Below, one piece after another: positions 27,877-37,636 of a DNA stretch of 64,000 bases (position 1 is the first letter of the stretch; each line of letters begins with the position of its first letter). The notes beneath the pieces are model-generated. The model was given only the letters and a program-made list of their open reading frames with translations. It did no database searches and was not told the DNA's origin. The stretch covers positions 62,001 through 126,000 of the forward strand of contig JALGSU010000009.1 in NCBI GenBank assembly GCA_029821735.1. Reading direction: 5' to 3'. Both the position numbers and the translations under genes were made by a program. This DNA is from Candidatus Zipacnadia bacterium (GTDB lineage: Bacteria > Armatimonadota > Zipacnadia > Zipacnadales > UBA5352).

Positions 27877-28452
27877 ATGCAGACAACACGCCACTGCATC
27901 AACCTGACGGTCGGAATCATGCTGGTCTCCATGTGTCTGATCGTGAGCGTCACAGCGGCCTTCGCCCAAGGCGGCATGGCGCAGATACAACTCAAGAAGG
28001 GCCCGGATCTGCTGATCCGCGAGATCATGCTCACTGGCGTGGGCGCGGGCCCCGTCGGGGCCAACCTGGAAGTCAGTGTAGGTGTGACGAACGTCGGCGA
28101 GGGGCAGGCCTCGGGGTTCCGGCTGGCCCTTATCTACATGAGCAACCTGAACATGGACGATCCTTACATCAAGATCGAGATGAAGCAGGTGTCGCCAATC
28201 ATGGCGGGCGACGGGCTCATGGTGAGCTTCGTGATTCCGGCGCATCCCGGCACGCCCGACAAGGGGATGCTCATCGCGATCGCCGATCCACCGGTATCGG
28301 GCAACCCGGCCGGGGCGATGACCGAGGGCCGCTACCTGGTGCTGAGAGCTCTGGGCGCCGGACGTGCGGACACGAACAACGTCTTCGGCGTCATTTTCCA
28401 CGCCCCGGCCCAGAGCATGCCCGTAAGTTGGATAAACCCCGCCGCGCAATGA
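27877..28452 (+). CDS. Small secreted CARDB-like (cell-adhesion-related) protein
   Basis: About 191 residues. ATG 27877 has GGAGG and GGGAG just upstream and is followed by a signal peptide ending TAAFAQ. The mature part has a single beta-sandwich of the CARDB/APHP type: GPDLLIREIMLTG, then VGVTNVGEGQASGFRLALIYMS and VSFVIPAHPG. CARDB domains are Ig-like and occur in adhesion and carbohydrate-associated extracellular proteins. It stands alone between two sets of large enzymes, is divergent from one and convergent with the other. No catalytic motif is visible; its job is unknown. Confidence 0.7.
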   Translation: MQTTRHCINLTVGIMLVSMCLIVSVTAAFAQGGMAQIQLKKGPDLLIREIMLTGVGAGPVGANLEVSVGVTNVGEGQASGFRLALIYMSNLNMDDPYIKIEMKQVSPIMAGDGLMVSFVIPAHPGTPDKGMLIAIADPPVSGNPAGAMTEGRYLVLRALGAGRADTNNVFGVIFHAPAQSMPVSWINPAAQ

Positions 28453-28508
28453 GTGCGCGTATTTGTGGCAGGCTGAACGACGGTGTGATCTACCATCGGC
28501 GGCGTAGT

Positions 28509-31500
28509 TCAGCGAAAGATCAGTGTCCCGAAATTGGCCAGGTCTTTGAAGCCGCCCTGCTTCAGCGACGCCCAGACGATCAGTTCGAAGGTCGGGCTGT
28601 TCTTGGTGGGCGGGCGTCCCCGGCACAGGCTCAGGCGCCACATGTCGCCCGGCTTCGGCGGCTCGACGCCCAGGCCTGCAAACGGGATCTGCATCTCAAC
28701 CATCCAGGGCTCGCCCTCCACTGAGTGGACGGCGCTGGTGGCTCCGATGACCGTGGGGCCGGTTTCGCCATATTCAAGCTTGTCGTTGACGGCGTTGAGG
28801 ATGACCTGCCGGAAGGTCTCGGCATCGCCATTCATGTCGATCCAGACCTCCACCTCGTCGTCATCCCACGCAGGCCCGCCGACGATCAGGGGTTTGCGGC
28901 GGTCAGGCTCATGGCATGTGAACGCGACATACAGACTGGTGTCATCGTACATGAGCATGGCCGTCGTCCGGGCTTCCGAGATGCCCTCTCCCCCGTACAG
29001 GAAGAACTGGTCGGTCTTCGCAGCCCCACCCCACCACTCCTCGAACGGCAGACCGTCAATGACGATCCCGCCCGGCGAACGTGGCACCTCCAACACTCTG
29101 GGCTGAGCGTAGGCCTCGCGGAAGGCCCGCGGATCGGTGCCACTGATGAACTCACCCGATACGGCCTCATTCGCCGCCAGAATCTCGAGCTTCAGTATGC
29201 GGCTTGGACAGACCCAGTCACTGCCGACGCTCAGCCAGACCTGTCCGTCCCAGTCCTCCGGAGCGTATGGCTGCAGGTCGAGCGCGAAGGTCGTCTCCGG
29301 CACCTCGATGAGAGCCGATCCCAGGTCGCGCATCTCATCAGCAACGGCAGCTCGGCCATAGTCGGGGTGCGTGGAGCTGCACTCCGGGTGCAGCACACCG
29401 GTGGCGAGGCGCAGCCGCTTCGTATAGCCCTCCGAGGTGTGGTAGTCGACCACGATGCCCGCGAAGTTACGCGAACTCGGCCGGTTCGGAACATGAATCC
29501 CCGGGCCGCGCATGTGGAAGGCACCGTGGTAGGTATTCGTGAGCCTGACTTGCACGCGCCGGAGATCACTGATCTCAAGGCCCGCGAAAGCAGCGCCCGC
29601 TATATCGCGCTGGCCCTGCAGTATCGCACGAGTGGTGCCAGCCTCGATAGTGAGTTCATCAGGGCGGGCTTCCGCCGTCAGACTCTCGAGGCCCGGCTGG
29701 ATCTCCCCGGGGACGATGGCGGTCGTCGCGGTCGCGGTATTGAGGATCTCCAGACCATTGATCGTGCGGTTGACGGGCTCGATCACTCGTGTGCCGGGCG
29801 CCAGCGAGGCCCTCTCCGGCGACAGTCCCAGGTCGGGCATGGCGGCGGCAAGCTCCAGCGAGGCACGCATCTCCGCCACCGGGCGAAGGTCCCCATTGGC
29901 CTCGGCCACTGCCCGCAGCGATACGGTGTAAGTGCCCGCCTCCGGCCGCACCGGAGACACCGACAGCTTCAGCGCGTCCGCCTCTCGAGCTATCGTGCGG
30001 GTCATCAGCACGCGACCATCTCTCTCGACGGTCACCAGAGCCCGATCGAAGCCTGGCAGATTGATCGCGACGCCTGCCTGGTCCTGAATGAGACCGAACT
30101 CCGCCACTGGGGCGGGCCTCGCTCTGGCCAGCGGACCGAAGCTCAGCCTCAGCGTATGCCGGCCTCTTCCGACCTTCACCACAGGCAGGAGCGCCTCGGA
30201 TTCGCACACCCAATCCGGCGTGACGGGGTCTCCGTCAAGCGTGACACGCTGCAGATCATAGCTGAAGAAGGGTACGAACGCGACGACTTCGGCCTTGTCG
30301 CGGCTTGAGTCAACCCGGACCTCAAGCGACCCTTTCTGCCAATCATACTCGCTGCGCAAGGTCACCTGCGGCATCTGCCCGAAGAGGTAGTTCGCCGCCA
30401 GACTGTTCTCAGAGTAGATCGCAGCCGGCTGGCTGGTGACGTAAAGCTGATGCAGGCTCAGCGGCTCCAGCTTCAGTTCCAGCTGCAACTCATCGCGGTA
30501 GGGGCCAGCGTATACGAGTTTGCGTTGCGTTACTCGATCGAGTTGCCAACTGGTCTGGGCATAGACCTCACGGGCCAGGGCCTCGGTCGCGCAGCCCTCG
30601 TATTCCAGCGCATTCTCGACCACATACTCCCACACAAAGACTTGACCCGCCCGGTCCAGGTCCATGGTGCCAAGGTCCACGCTCACGGGGACCGTCTGCT
30701 TGGTCTCAGCGTGGCTGATGAATGACAGCAGGTAGCCCGGATCGCCGTCTCGCTGCACCGCGCAGGACTCGATGTCGGTCATCTTGTCGCGCTTCCAGTC
30801 GGGGCTATAGCGGACGGGCACGGGTGAGCTGTTGCCCATCTCGTAGGCCGCCTGGAAGAACGCGCGACTGCCGATCACGTCGCAGTAGGTGAGGTCAGCT
30901 ACCCAGCCCCGTGACAGCACCAGGTTCATGTATTCCCGCCGCGTCGGCGGGGTGTAGTAGAGCGGGATGATCCGGCCTGCGGGGCGCGTGGCACTGACGA
31001 ACTGCTCAGTGACGGCGGCGATCCCCACGAAGTGGCGCCAGTAGTTGGCGCGGATCTGGTCGCGCGCCTCAATGTAGTTGATGTCGCCGTACGGGTTCCC
31101 GCGATTGTTGAAGAAGACCATCTTGTCGGGACCGCGCTCGGCGACAAGTTGCTTGAGATCACGGAAGAACCTGAATGACAAGTCGTCGCGCGTGTATTCT
31201 CCCGACTTCCAGTCAATCATGTTGATGGCTTTGGGGTCGTCAAGGTAGATGAAATCGGTATCGAGGTAGTCCAGTACCAGGCCGAACTGAGATAGAATCT
31301 CCTGGTAGCAGTCCTCGATGGACAGCAGGTGCGCGAAGTTCGGCCACATCCCGGGGAAGGTGCTCAGCATCTCGCCATCTTTGTTGTCATGCCTGAACCA
31401 TTCCGGATGAGCACTGTAGATGCGGGTTCTGTCAGTGGTAGAGAGGGTCCACATGTAGATGCCGACTTTGATGCGTGGCGAGAGAGCCTTGATCTGCCGA

Positions 31501-33083
31501 ATGTGCTCCCGCATTTCGGGCCCGGTGATCCAGCCACCAAACCCTCCGAGCATGCCGTCAGCCACGTAGTAGTCGGCCCAACTGCCGCTCAGATTGAAGA
31601 GGACCATGATGGTCCCCTCATCAGTCATCTCGACTATGCGGCGCAGGCGAACCATGTCGGCGCCAGTTGCGACCTTGATGTCGCCGACCCAGTCTGGCAC
31701 TGGCGGAATCTCCTCGAGGGCCTCCTGGACTTCCGGCAGCGCAGGATATTCGGACGTCAGAAATCTCTGCCAGTCCCCTTGCGCGATGCTCAGATACTGG
31801 GTGTAGGACGTCTCCTCGCCAGCAACGAGTCGCGACGTCCCCAGCGACATGTCCCACCCGTCCGGAGTGTAGCTCAGCATGTTTGCCGCTTCAACGTATG
31901 AAGCGATAGCGCCGGTGAACCAGGGCCAGACGAACTGGTCGTCCAACTGGGTGCGGATGTGGGCGAAGCTGTAGCCCTTCTCGGGTTGGTGCAGGAGCAT
32001 TCCCTTGGCGGTGTTCTGGTATTGCACGACCTTCTGCCAGGCGGATATCTGCGGCGCGGGGACGAGTGGACCGCCACCGTCGCCTCCGCCCATGTAGTAG
32101 CCACCGTTGCGATAGGTGGGCGCGAAGCTCGCCTGAGAGTTGTAGGTGATGAACTGCAGCTCCTGATTGGCCGTCTCGAAGGCCACGCGCTGGAACAGCT
32201 TGTTGCCGTCGAGCCAGTATCGCTTGCCTATGGTCAGATCCGGCACGGCGGGATTCGCGCAGGTGAGTTCGACCCGCTGGTTCTTGCGTGCGAACTCAGC
32301 GCGCTCCACTCGATCCTCACTCTCGCGACCAGTCACACGCGACGCCCGATCCTCCAGGTGATAGCGCCCCTCTAGGAAGTTGAGGTAGCGCTCTTTCGTC
32401 TCAACGTTCCAGCCGCCCAACACCTGACCGGTGGTCTTGGAGATTGCCCAGGCGGCCTTCGCATTCCCGATGTACCATACGGCATCGGTCTCGTGGGGGA
32501 AGGTCCACGTCGACATTTCGTGCACTGGGTTTTGCGTCAAAACGGGTTCCCCTCCCACCGTGACGGACAGTCCATCGAGGATCATGTAATGCTCGGGCTT
32601 CATGAAGGTCTTCTCGTAGAAGGCAACCCGGTTGATCCTGCCCCACGCCACGTTCTCGGGGTGCTCCCAGTTGTTCAGGTCGAAGTCCAACTCAATCCGT
32701 GTCCAGCCGTCATACGTCGCATCGAACGAGCGGTTGAAGGGACCCTCGTCCATCCACAACTGAATTCGCATGCCGCTGCCGAAGTTCTGCTTGACGTGGA
32801 AGACGAGCGTGTCCGCCGGGTCCGCACCGGTCAGGTCGAAGGCGTGCACCAGGTTGATGCCCCTATAGGGCTCGGCTCCCTCGGCTGGCTGGGCCTGCAA
32901 CGCGTTGGCCCCGACCTGGCGTTCCTGCGTGATGGTCAAAGCCGTATCCGGCGTGGTCTCCCACCCGAACGCCCTCGCCTCAATGACCTCGGCGAATTCC
33001 GTGGCGTCAATCTCCTGACACCAGCCGGCGTGCAGACACACCGCGATACAGATCAGGGAGCACACGAGCCAGAGAGAACGCAT
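28509..33083 (-). CDS. Giant secreted TIM-barrel glycosidase-like protein with C-terminal CBM9
   Basis: About 1524 residues. Signal peptide MRSLWLVCSLICIAVCLHAG, then a galactose-binding-like sandwich, a large beta-rich supersandwich (about 190-440), a TIM barrel (about 470-800), further Ig-like domains and a C-terminal CBM9 (about 1340-1524) starting IVIDGLPFEEWWG with DDDEVEVWIDMNG. In the barrel, VGIYMWTLS, DTDFIYLDDPKA (near base 31235) and VFFNNRGNPYG sit at strand ends; the DD in LDDPKA is a candidate catalytic position, as in alpha-galactosidase-like GH-D clan enzymes. It follows the (alpha/alpha)6 glycosidase gene by 29 bases and is the last gene of a minus-strand operon. Family-level assignment is uncertain. 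Confidence 0.73.
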   Translation of the reverse strand: MRSLWLVCSLICIAVCLHAGWCQEIDATEFAEVIEARAFGWETTPDTALTITQERQVGANALQAQPAEGAEPYRGINLVHAFDLTGADPADTLVFHVKQNFGSGMRIQLWMDEGPFNRSFDATYDGWTRIELDFDLNNWEHPENVAWGRINRVAFYEKTFMKPEHYMILDGLSVTVGGEPVLTQNPVHEMSTWTFPHETDAVWYIGNAKAAWAISKTTGQVLGGWNVETKERYLNFLEGRYHLEDRASRVTGRESEDRVERAEFARKNQRVELTCANPAVPDLTIGKRYWLDGNKLFQRVAFETANQELQFITYNSQASFAPTYRNGGYYMGGGDGGGPLVPAPQISAWQKVVQYQNTAKGMLLHQPEKGYSFAHIRTQLDDQFVWPWFTGAIASYVEAANMLSYTPDGWDMSLGTSRLVAGEETSYTQYLSIAQGDWQRFLTSEYPALPEVQEALEEIPPVPDWVGDIKVATGADMVRLRRIVEMTDEGTIMVLFNLSGSWADYYVADGMLGGFGGWITGPEMREHIRQIKALSPRIKVGIYMWTLSTTDRTRIYSAHPEWFRHDNKDGEMLSTFPGMWPNFAHLLSIEDCYQEILSQFGLVLDYLDTDFIYLDDPKAINMIDWKSGEYTRDDLSFRFFRDLKQLVAERGPDKMVFFNNRGNPYGDINYIEARDQIRANYWRHFVGIAAVTEQFVSATRPAGRIIPLYYTPPTRREYMNLVLSRGWVADLTYCDVIGSRAFFQAAYEMGNSSPVPVRYSPDWKRDKMTDIESCAVQRDGDPGYLLSFISHAETKQTVPVSVDLGTMDLDRAGQVFVWEYVVENALEYEGCATEALAREVYAQTSWQLDRVTQRKLVYAGPYRDELQLELKLEPLSLHQLYVTSQPAAIYSENSLAANYLFGQMPQVTLRSEYDWQKGSLEVRVDSSRDKAEVVAFVPFFSYDLQRVTLDGDPVTPDWVCESEALLPVVKVGRGRHTLRLSFGPLARARPAPVAEFGLIQDQAGVAINLPGFDRALVTVERDGRVLMTRTIAREADALKLSVSPVRPEAGTYTVSLRAVAEANGDLRPVAEMRASLELAAAMPDLGLSPERASLAPGTRVIEPVNRTINGLEILNTATATTAIVPGEIQPGLESLTAEARPDELTIEAGTTRAILQGQRDIAGAAFAGLEISDLRRVQVRLTNTYHGAFHMRGPGIHVPNRPSSRNFAGIVVDYHTSEGYTKRLRLATGVLHPECSSTHPDYGRAAVADEMRDLGSALIEVPETTFALDLQPYAPEDWDGQVWLSVGSDWVCPSRILKLEILAANEAVSGEFISGTDPRAFREAYAQPRVLEVPRSPGGIVIDGLPFEEWWGGAAKTDQFFLYGGEGISEARTTAMLMYDDTSLYVAFTCHEPDRRKPLIVGGPAWDDDEVEVWIDMNGDAETFRQVILNAVNDKLEYGETGPTVIGATSAVHSVEGEPWMVEMQIPFAGLGVEPPKPGDMWRLSLCRGRPPTKNSPTFELIVWASLKQGGFKDLANFGTLIFR

Positions 33084-33112
33084 CAGCGCACCATCCTCTG
33101 CGGGAAGTTGCT

Positions 33113-34960
33113 TTACCGGTCGACGACCATCTCGCCCACGCCATTGATCTCCGCCTCAACCGTCACGTACACGGACTCCTCGACGTGCTCGATCTCGAAC
33201 GCCACGTCATGCCCGTCGAGGGTCACCCCGCTGCACTCTCGCCATCCCGGCAGCAGAATGCGGAACGACACCCGCTCACCGGTGCCCGCGAAGTGCAATC
33301 GGATGCTATCTTCAGAGCGCTCATACCGATATGAAAAGTAGGTGTCCGAGGACGGGAAGTGGGCGGTGGCGGAGGCGGTTTTCACACCAGCTGCGGGCCA
33401 GCGAGGTGCGCAGATGACGTGCCGGAACTGCGGCCTCGCCGGCTTGACCCCGATCAGTTCCTCGACAACCGCCGCAGCCCACGGGCTGAAGCCCCAGGGA
33501 TCGTAGTTGGTCTGATGGTGCGGCGCGTTGATGGCCGCCGTCCCGTCGAGGTTATACCAGGTGAAGAGCGCGCCATTGTCGCGCTTGAGCACGCTGTGGA
33601 CATCGCGCAGCAGTCGGTAGGCCAGCTCCTCCCGACCGTGCTGGAGCGCGCCGCGGCACAGCTCGCCACCCACCCACGGGAACAGGCCGCCATTGCAGTA
33701 TTCGCCCTGCCCCTTGGTCCACGCGCCCGAGTTGCGCTTGAAGTACCCCAATTCGTCAGGATATCCCGGCTGCAGGTCGCCCGTCTCTTCCCAGCGCCGA
33801 ACGTACTCGTCCACGATCGACACGGCCTTCTCGTGGTCGGCCAGCCCACGCGTGACCGCCGCCGAACAACTCATGGCGAGCTGGTCGCTCTCATCAAAGT
33901 CCCCGTGATCGAACTCATCGAGGTGGATGTGGTGGATGTACTTGGTCCCGTCCCAGAACAACTCGTTGCCGAGGTGGTAGTAGTAGCTCCGCACGCGCCG
34001 GTAGTGCTCGGCCCGGACCGAATCACCGGTCGCCTCAAAGCCCTCGGCCAGCAGTGTCGCCGCCAGGTGAAGCTGTGCCGTGTCGCCCTGCATGAGCACG
34101 AACTTGCAGGTCTCGTCGGTCTCGGAGTGGTCGCCATCGTCGGTGAAACCGATGTCCCACTCGTCCAGCGTGTGCGGGCGCTTAATGGTCCCGTGCGTCT
34201 CGTCGAACATCAGCGGGTCGGTGAGGACGAAGTCCAGACCGGCCTCCACGCTGGGGAGCATCGCGCGCAGCCACTCGTCATCGCCATGCGCCTGCCAGCC
34301 CTTGCACAGCCCCCACGCCACGCCGATCTCCAGGTCCGCCATGCACGTGCGCAGCTTGCGGGGCCCGCGAGGATGGTAATTGTCGCCGTAGACGTGGTCC
34401 GGCAACCGGCCATCGGGCCACTGGTTGTCGTAGATGGCCTCGAACATGCTCTTGACGTCCGGGATGAAGTAACGCAGACCGTCAATGCCAAACGCGGGGT
34501 ATGCGAGGTTCTGGCGCGAGTTGTCAGCGGCCTTGTAGTAGGTTCGCAGCTTACCATTGACCTGCGTGACGTCGATGCACTGACGCAGGCCCTCTTCGAG
34601 CAGTTCCAGAAGCTCGTCGATCTCCCCGGTATCCGTCGCCACGGTGGTTGCCGCGTCCACCCGGAAGCTCCCGTATCTTATGTAGGGGGCCTCCTCCCCC
34701 CGGGGCGTCCGCACCGTAATGAGATGCACGCCGAGGCCGCCGCCGGGCTTCACTACCAGTTCCGCCCTGCCGTCCTCCGCCGTCACAGTCTGCTCGAAGT
34801 ATTGCTGATGCGCGGCGTCTGTGAGCTGGAAGGTCACCGGTTGATCCGTCAACCCATCCCACACAAAGACGATCTTCACCTCATCGAGCGGACCACACGT
34901 GTTCGGGTATGTCCAGACAACTCCGGCCTCTGGCAGGTAGCTGCGAGTGTGTACTGCCAC
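33113..34960 (-). CDS. (alpha/alpha)6-barrel glycosidase-like protein
   Basis: A beta-sandwich of about 110 residues precedes a six-hairpin glycosidase domain (about residues 120-540) with LAYPAFGIDGLRYF, NQWPDGRLPDHVYGDN, DEWDIGFTDDG, a WVGGELCRGAL segment and a C-terminal sandwich. The layout resembles GH63/GH116/GH15-like enzymes, with Asp and Glu in the named segments as candidate acids. No signal peptide is seen. The start is doubtful: the frame is open to ATG 35029, which overlaps the upstream gene by 154 bases; GTG 34960 keeps the protein-like stretch RSYLPEAGVVWTYP; GTG 34879 overlaps the upstream stop as GTGA. I chose GTG 34960. A lost segment between the two genes is possible. Confidence 0.72.
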   Translation of the reverse strand: MAVHTRSYLPEAGVVWTYPNTCGPLDEVKIVFVWDGLTDQPVTFQLTDAAHQQYFEQTVTAEDGRAELVVKPGGGLGVHLITVRTPRGEEAPYIRYGSFRVDAATTVATDTGEIDELLELLEEGLRQCIDVTQVNGKLRTYYKAADNSRQNLAYPAFGIDGLRYFIPDVKSMFEAIYDNQWPDGRLPDHVYGDNYHPRGPRKLRTCMADLEIGVAWGLCKGWQAHGDDEWLRAMLPSVEAGLDFVLTDPLMFDETHGTIKRPHTLDEWDIGFTDDGDHSETDETCKFVLMQGDTAQLHLAATLLAEGFEATGDSVRAEHYRRVRSYYYHLGNELFWDGTKYIHHIHLDEFDHGDFDESDQLAMSCSAAVTRGLADHEKAVSIVDEYVRRWEETGDLQPGYPDELGYFKRNSGAWTKGQGEYCNGGLFPWVGGELCRGALQHGREELAYRLLRDVHSVLKRDNGALFTWYNLDGTAAINAPHHQTNYDPWGFSPWAAAVVEELIGVKPARPQFRHVICAPRWPAAGVKTASATAHFPSSDTYFSYRYERSEDSIRLHFAGTGERVSFRILLPGWRECSGVTLDGHDVAFEIEHVEESVYVTVEAEINGVGEMVVDR

Positions 34961-36075
34961 ACGCGCTGATCGCCACCGATGAGAAGGCGCTCGGTCGACG
35001 GGTCCCCCGACGATACTGCGGCCAGGCACTCGCAGGCCTCCGCCAGCACTTCCTGGTAGACCAGGTTCTCATCATGGTCGTACAGATAGAGGATGGACCT
35101 CTCCCGGTTCCGGAACGCCACCAGCACCGCGAAATACTCATCCTCGTCTGCATCAAGCTTGACTGGGACCGCGCGGGCGTGGCCGAGATCGCCGCAGTCC
35201 GGGGCGTCGAGCTTGGCAACGCTCTTGCCGTCGAAGCCGAGCACCCATATAGTGCCGCTCTCGGACAACAGGGCGTGTTGCGGGTCTCCTTTGCCGGGCC
35301 AGTTGCACAGCGAGAAGCCAGAGAAATACGCGGGCGGTCTGCTTTGGTTCAGGACGGCGCCCCGGGCGTCCCGGACTTTCATCTCGCCGCCCGCGTTGCT
35401 GTGGAGTATCTCCAATTGCCCATCGCCGTCGGTGTCCACCATCTCCACATGCCAAACGTTGCCATCGTCCTGGCGCCAGACCTGGCGACCGTCCGTCTCG
35501 ACCAGATGCACGCCGCCGCCGCCATTGAACCCGACGACGAACTCCAACTCGCCATCGCCGTCGATGTCCCCGGCAGCCATATCGTCCACGCCCGGCGAGC
35601 CCGCTCCGTAGCTCCAGACCGTAGCCCCGTTGCTGTCGATAAGTGAGGCCGGGTTCCCCCACGATCCCCGGTCCATGAAGTCGTACACGCCGTCGCCCTC
35701 GACGTCGATAGCGTCAACATGGGACATGCCCGGGAAGCTGTTAGCAGACAAGCTCGCGAAGCTGACCGAGGAAAGCGTGGCAGCCTGCTGGTCCACGAAG
35801 ACCGCGCCGTCCCCACCCACCAGTACAATGCTCGATCCGTCCTCTACTATATCGGTGACCTGCCCCACCCCAGATCCGCGCCAGAACTCCGCCTTCGACA
35901 GCAGGTCGGCCTCCTTCACCACGCGGGCGGTCTCCAAGGCCGGCGGCATCTCCCGACTATAGTTGATGGAGTTGAACATGCGCCACATGCGCACCCCCGC
36001 TATCACTGCTACTACCAGCGCAAACACCAGGGCGATGGCGCATCCGACGATAATCTTCTTCGTTCGCGTATCCAT
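34876..36075 (-). CDS. Membrane-anchored FG-GAP/VCBS repeat propeller protein
   Basis: About 399 residues from ATG 36075, with GGAGGTG upstream. A short basic N-terminus and one membrane helix (KIIVGCAIALVFALVVAVIAG) anchor a propeller outside the membrane. Repeats carry VDVEGDGVYDF-, GDIDGDGELEF- and VDTDGDGQLEI-like calcium loops typical of FG-GAP/VCBS blades. The last blade ends QRVWQYTL; the final ~20 residues after it (up to 34876) look unlike the fold and overlap the next gene. FG-GAP propellers mediate binding; here it may hold a glycan or an enzyme at the cell surface. It sits between the esterase and the (alpha/alpha)6 glycosidase in one operon. Confidence 0.72.
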   Translation of the reverse strand: MDTRTKKIIVGCAIALVFALVVAVIAGVRMWRMFNSINYSREMPPALETARVVKEADLLSKAEFWRGSGVGQVTDIVEDGSSIVLVGGDGAVFVDQQAATLSSVSFASLSANSFPGMSHVDAIDVEGDGVYDFMDRGSWGNPASLIDSNGATVWSYGAGSPGVDDMAAGDIDGDGELEFVVGFNGGGGVHLVETDGRQVWRQDDGNVWHVEMVDTDGDGQLEILHSNAGGEMKVRDARGAVLNQSRPPAYFSGFSLCNWPGKGDPQHALLSESGTIWVLGFDGKSVAKLDAPDCGDLGHARAVPVKLDADEDEYFAVLVAFRNRERSILYLYDHDENLVYQEVLAEACECLAAVSSGDPSTERLLIGGDQRVWQYTLAATCQRPELSGHTRTRVVRSMR

Positions 36076-36236
36076 GGGGCCCACCTCCGACACCTGTGCG
36101 CTCCGCCTGCGCCGGGCCCGCAATCGGACCGAGCACGGCGGCCGCAGTATCTGCCCTCGAACAACGGCGTGTAGCCACTGTCAGCATACTTGAGCATCTC
36201 GGCGCGGCCGGTCTGACATTGCTTCGAGCAGGACGG

Positions 36237-37436
36237 TCAGGGCTTAAGCCAGCGATCCAGCCAGGCGAAGGCCTTGTCCTGCATCTCGGCGTTGAACTCG
36301 TGCGGCCCGTCATAGGTCACGCCCTCGAAGCGCTCCGGTACGCCCGCCTTTGCGTAGACGCGCGCGATCTTGTCGTAGGCATCAGCTACGCCCTCGTTGG
36401 TGAATAGCCCGTCCTGTGTTCCCTGGATCACCATGAGGCCGCCGGGAACGTTCATCGAGACCACGTCCGGCAGGTCCATCAACGGGTAGAGACCGGGGAT
36501 CAGCTTCATGGGGCCGATACTCGACAGCTTGGACTGCAGCATTGCCCCGTAGGTGCACATCCACCCTACCACCACTGCGGCCTTGATACGCGGATCCAGC
36601 CCCGCCAAGTGTGCGGAACGGAAACCTCCCACCGACAGCCCGCAGCAGCCGATGCGTTCGGGGTCCACCTCGGGGCGCGTGAGCAGGTAGTCCACGGTGC
36701 GGATGTCGTCCATGAACATGACCCCGGACCAGGTGATGCCCGCCTCGAACAGACCGACCGAGGTGCGCCAGGTCAGGGCACTCGAACGCTGGTTGAAGGC
36801 TGAGACATCCTCGGCGGTCATCGGGTCGCGCTCGTGCCATGAGGGCGGGTCGCCGGGCAGGAGCATGCGTCGCTCGCCCCAATAGAAAGTGTCTATGGCG
36901 ATGACCACGTAGCCGCGCTTCACCAGATCCACGCCATAGCTGCGGCCCGAGTAGTAGTTGCGCTTGAACTCCGTGAGCGCCGCGTGCTCGTTGTCGGTGG
37001 GGATGATCTTCTCCTTGCCATAGACGAAGAAGGCGCCGTGGTCGTGCAGGGCCACGATGGCCGGCCTCGGACCGGGGTACCCTTTCGGCAGCAGCAGGTA
37101 GGCCGGCACGCGGATGTCGGGGGTGGTGTTGAAGTAGAGCTTCTCGCGGATGTAATCGCCACAGTCGACGCGCTCGACGACCTCCGCCTGGGGATCACAG
37201 GTCGGCGGGCTATAGTGCAGAAGACTCATTACCTCCGCTCGCGCCTCGGTCTTCCAGGCCTCAACGTCGGTGAAGCGTTCCTTGAGGAAGGAGAGTGAGA
37301 ACTGCGAGCGGTCCGCCGTCTCGCGGATGAATGGATAGAGACTGCCCGTCTGTGCATCGGGGACCTCGTCGGCCGAGACCACGGACGCGGCCAGCCCAAG
37401 CGCGGCAGTCATCAGGCACAAAGTGGTGATCGCCAT
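36237..37436 (-). CDS. Secreted alpha/beta-hydrolase (acetyl-xylan-esterase/dienelactone-hydrolase-like)
   Basis: About 399 residues. The start is ATG 37436, with GGAGG eight bases upstream and a signal peptide following; the frame is open much further back. The fold is shown by PAIVALHDHGAF, GYVVIAIDTFYWGER, the nucleophile elbow GLSVGG (Ser near residue 268), GTQDGLF carrying the acid, and DGPHEFN carrying the His. It matches Abhydrolase_7 or acetyl-xylan-esterase families, which remove acyl groups from glycans. It is the first gene of the minus-strand set running to 28509, which suggests deacetylation of the substrate before glycosidase attack. Confidence 0.83.
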   Translation of the reverse strand: MAITTLCLMTAALGLAASVVSADEVPDAQTGSLYPFIRETADRSQFSLSFLKERFTDVEAWKTEARAEVMSLLHYSPPTCDPQAEVVERVDCGDYIREKLYFNTTPDIRVPAYLLLPKGYPGPRPAIVALHDHGAFFVYGKEKIIPTDNEHAALTEFKRNYYSGRSYGVDLVKRGYVVIAIDTFYWGERRMLLPGDPPSWHERDPMTAEDVSAFNQRSSALTWRTSVGLFEAGITWSGVMFMDDIRTVDYLLTRPEVDPERIGCCGLSVGGFRSAHLAGLDPRIKAAVVVGWMCTYGAMLQSKLSSIGPMKLIPGLYPLMDLPDVVSMNVPGGLMVIQGTQDGLFTNEGVADAYDKIARVYAKAGVPERFEGVTYDGPHEFNAEMQDKAFAWLDRWLKP

Positions 37437-37636
37437 CGTCATCGCCTCCGGCAGCGGAGCATGCATCCGATACGTCGACCAAATTCCTCGGAGCGTTGGC
37501 GAGCACCTTCGCCATGGTAGGTCCGCCGCCGAGCACGGCGCCGATGCAGGTTTACGCGCCCTGACGAGGAACACCGCAGTGACTGGCACACAACAGGGCG
37601 CACCCATGGCCGGACACACTCGATGGGAGATCAATC

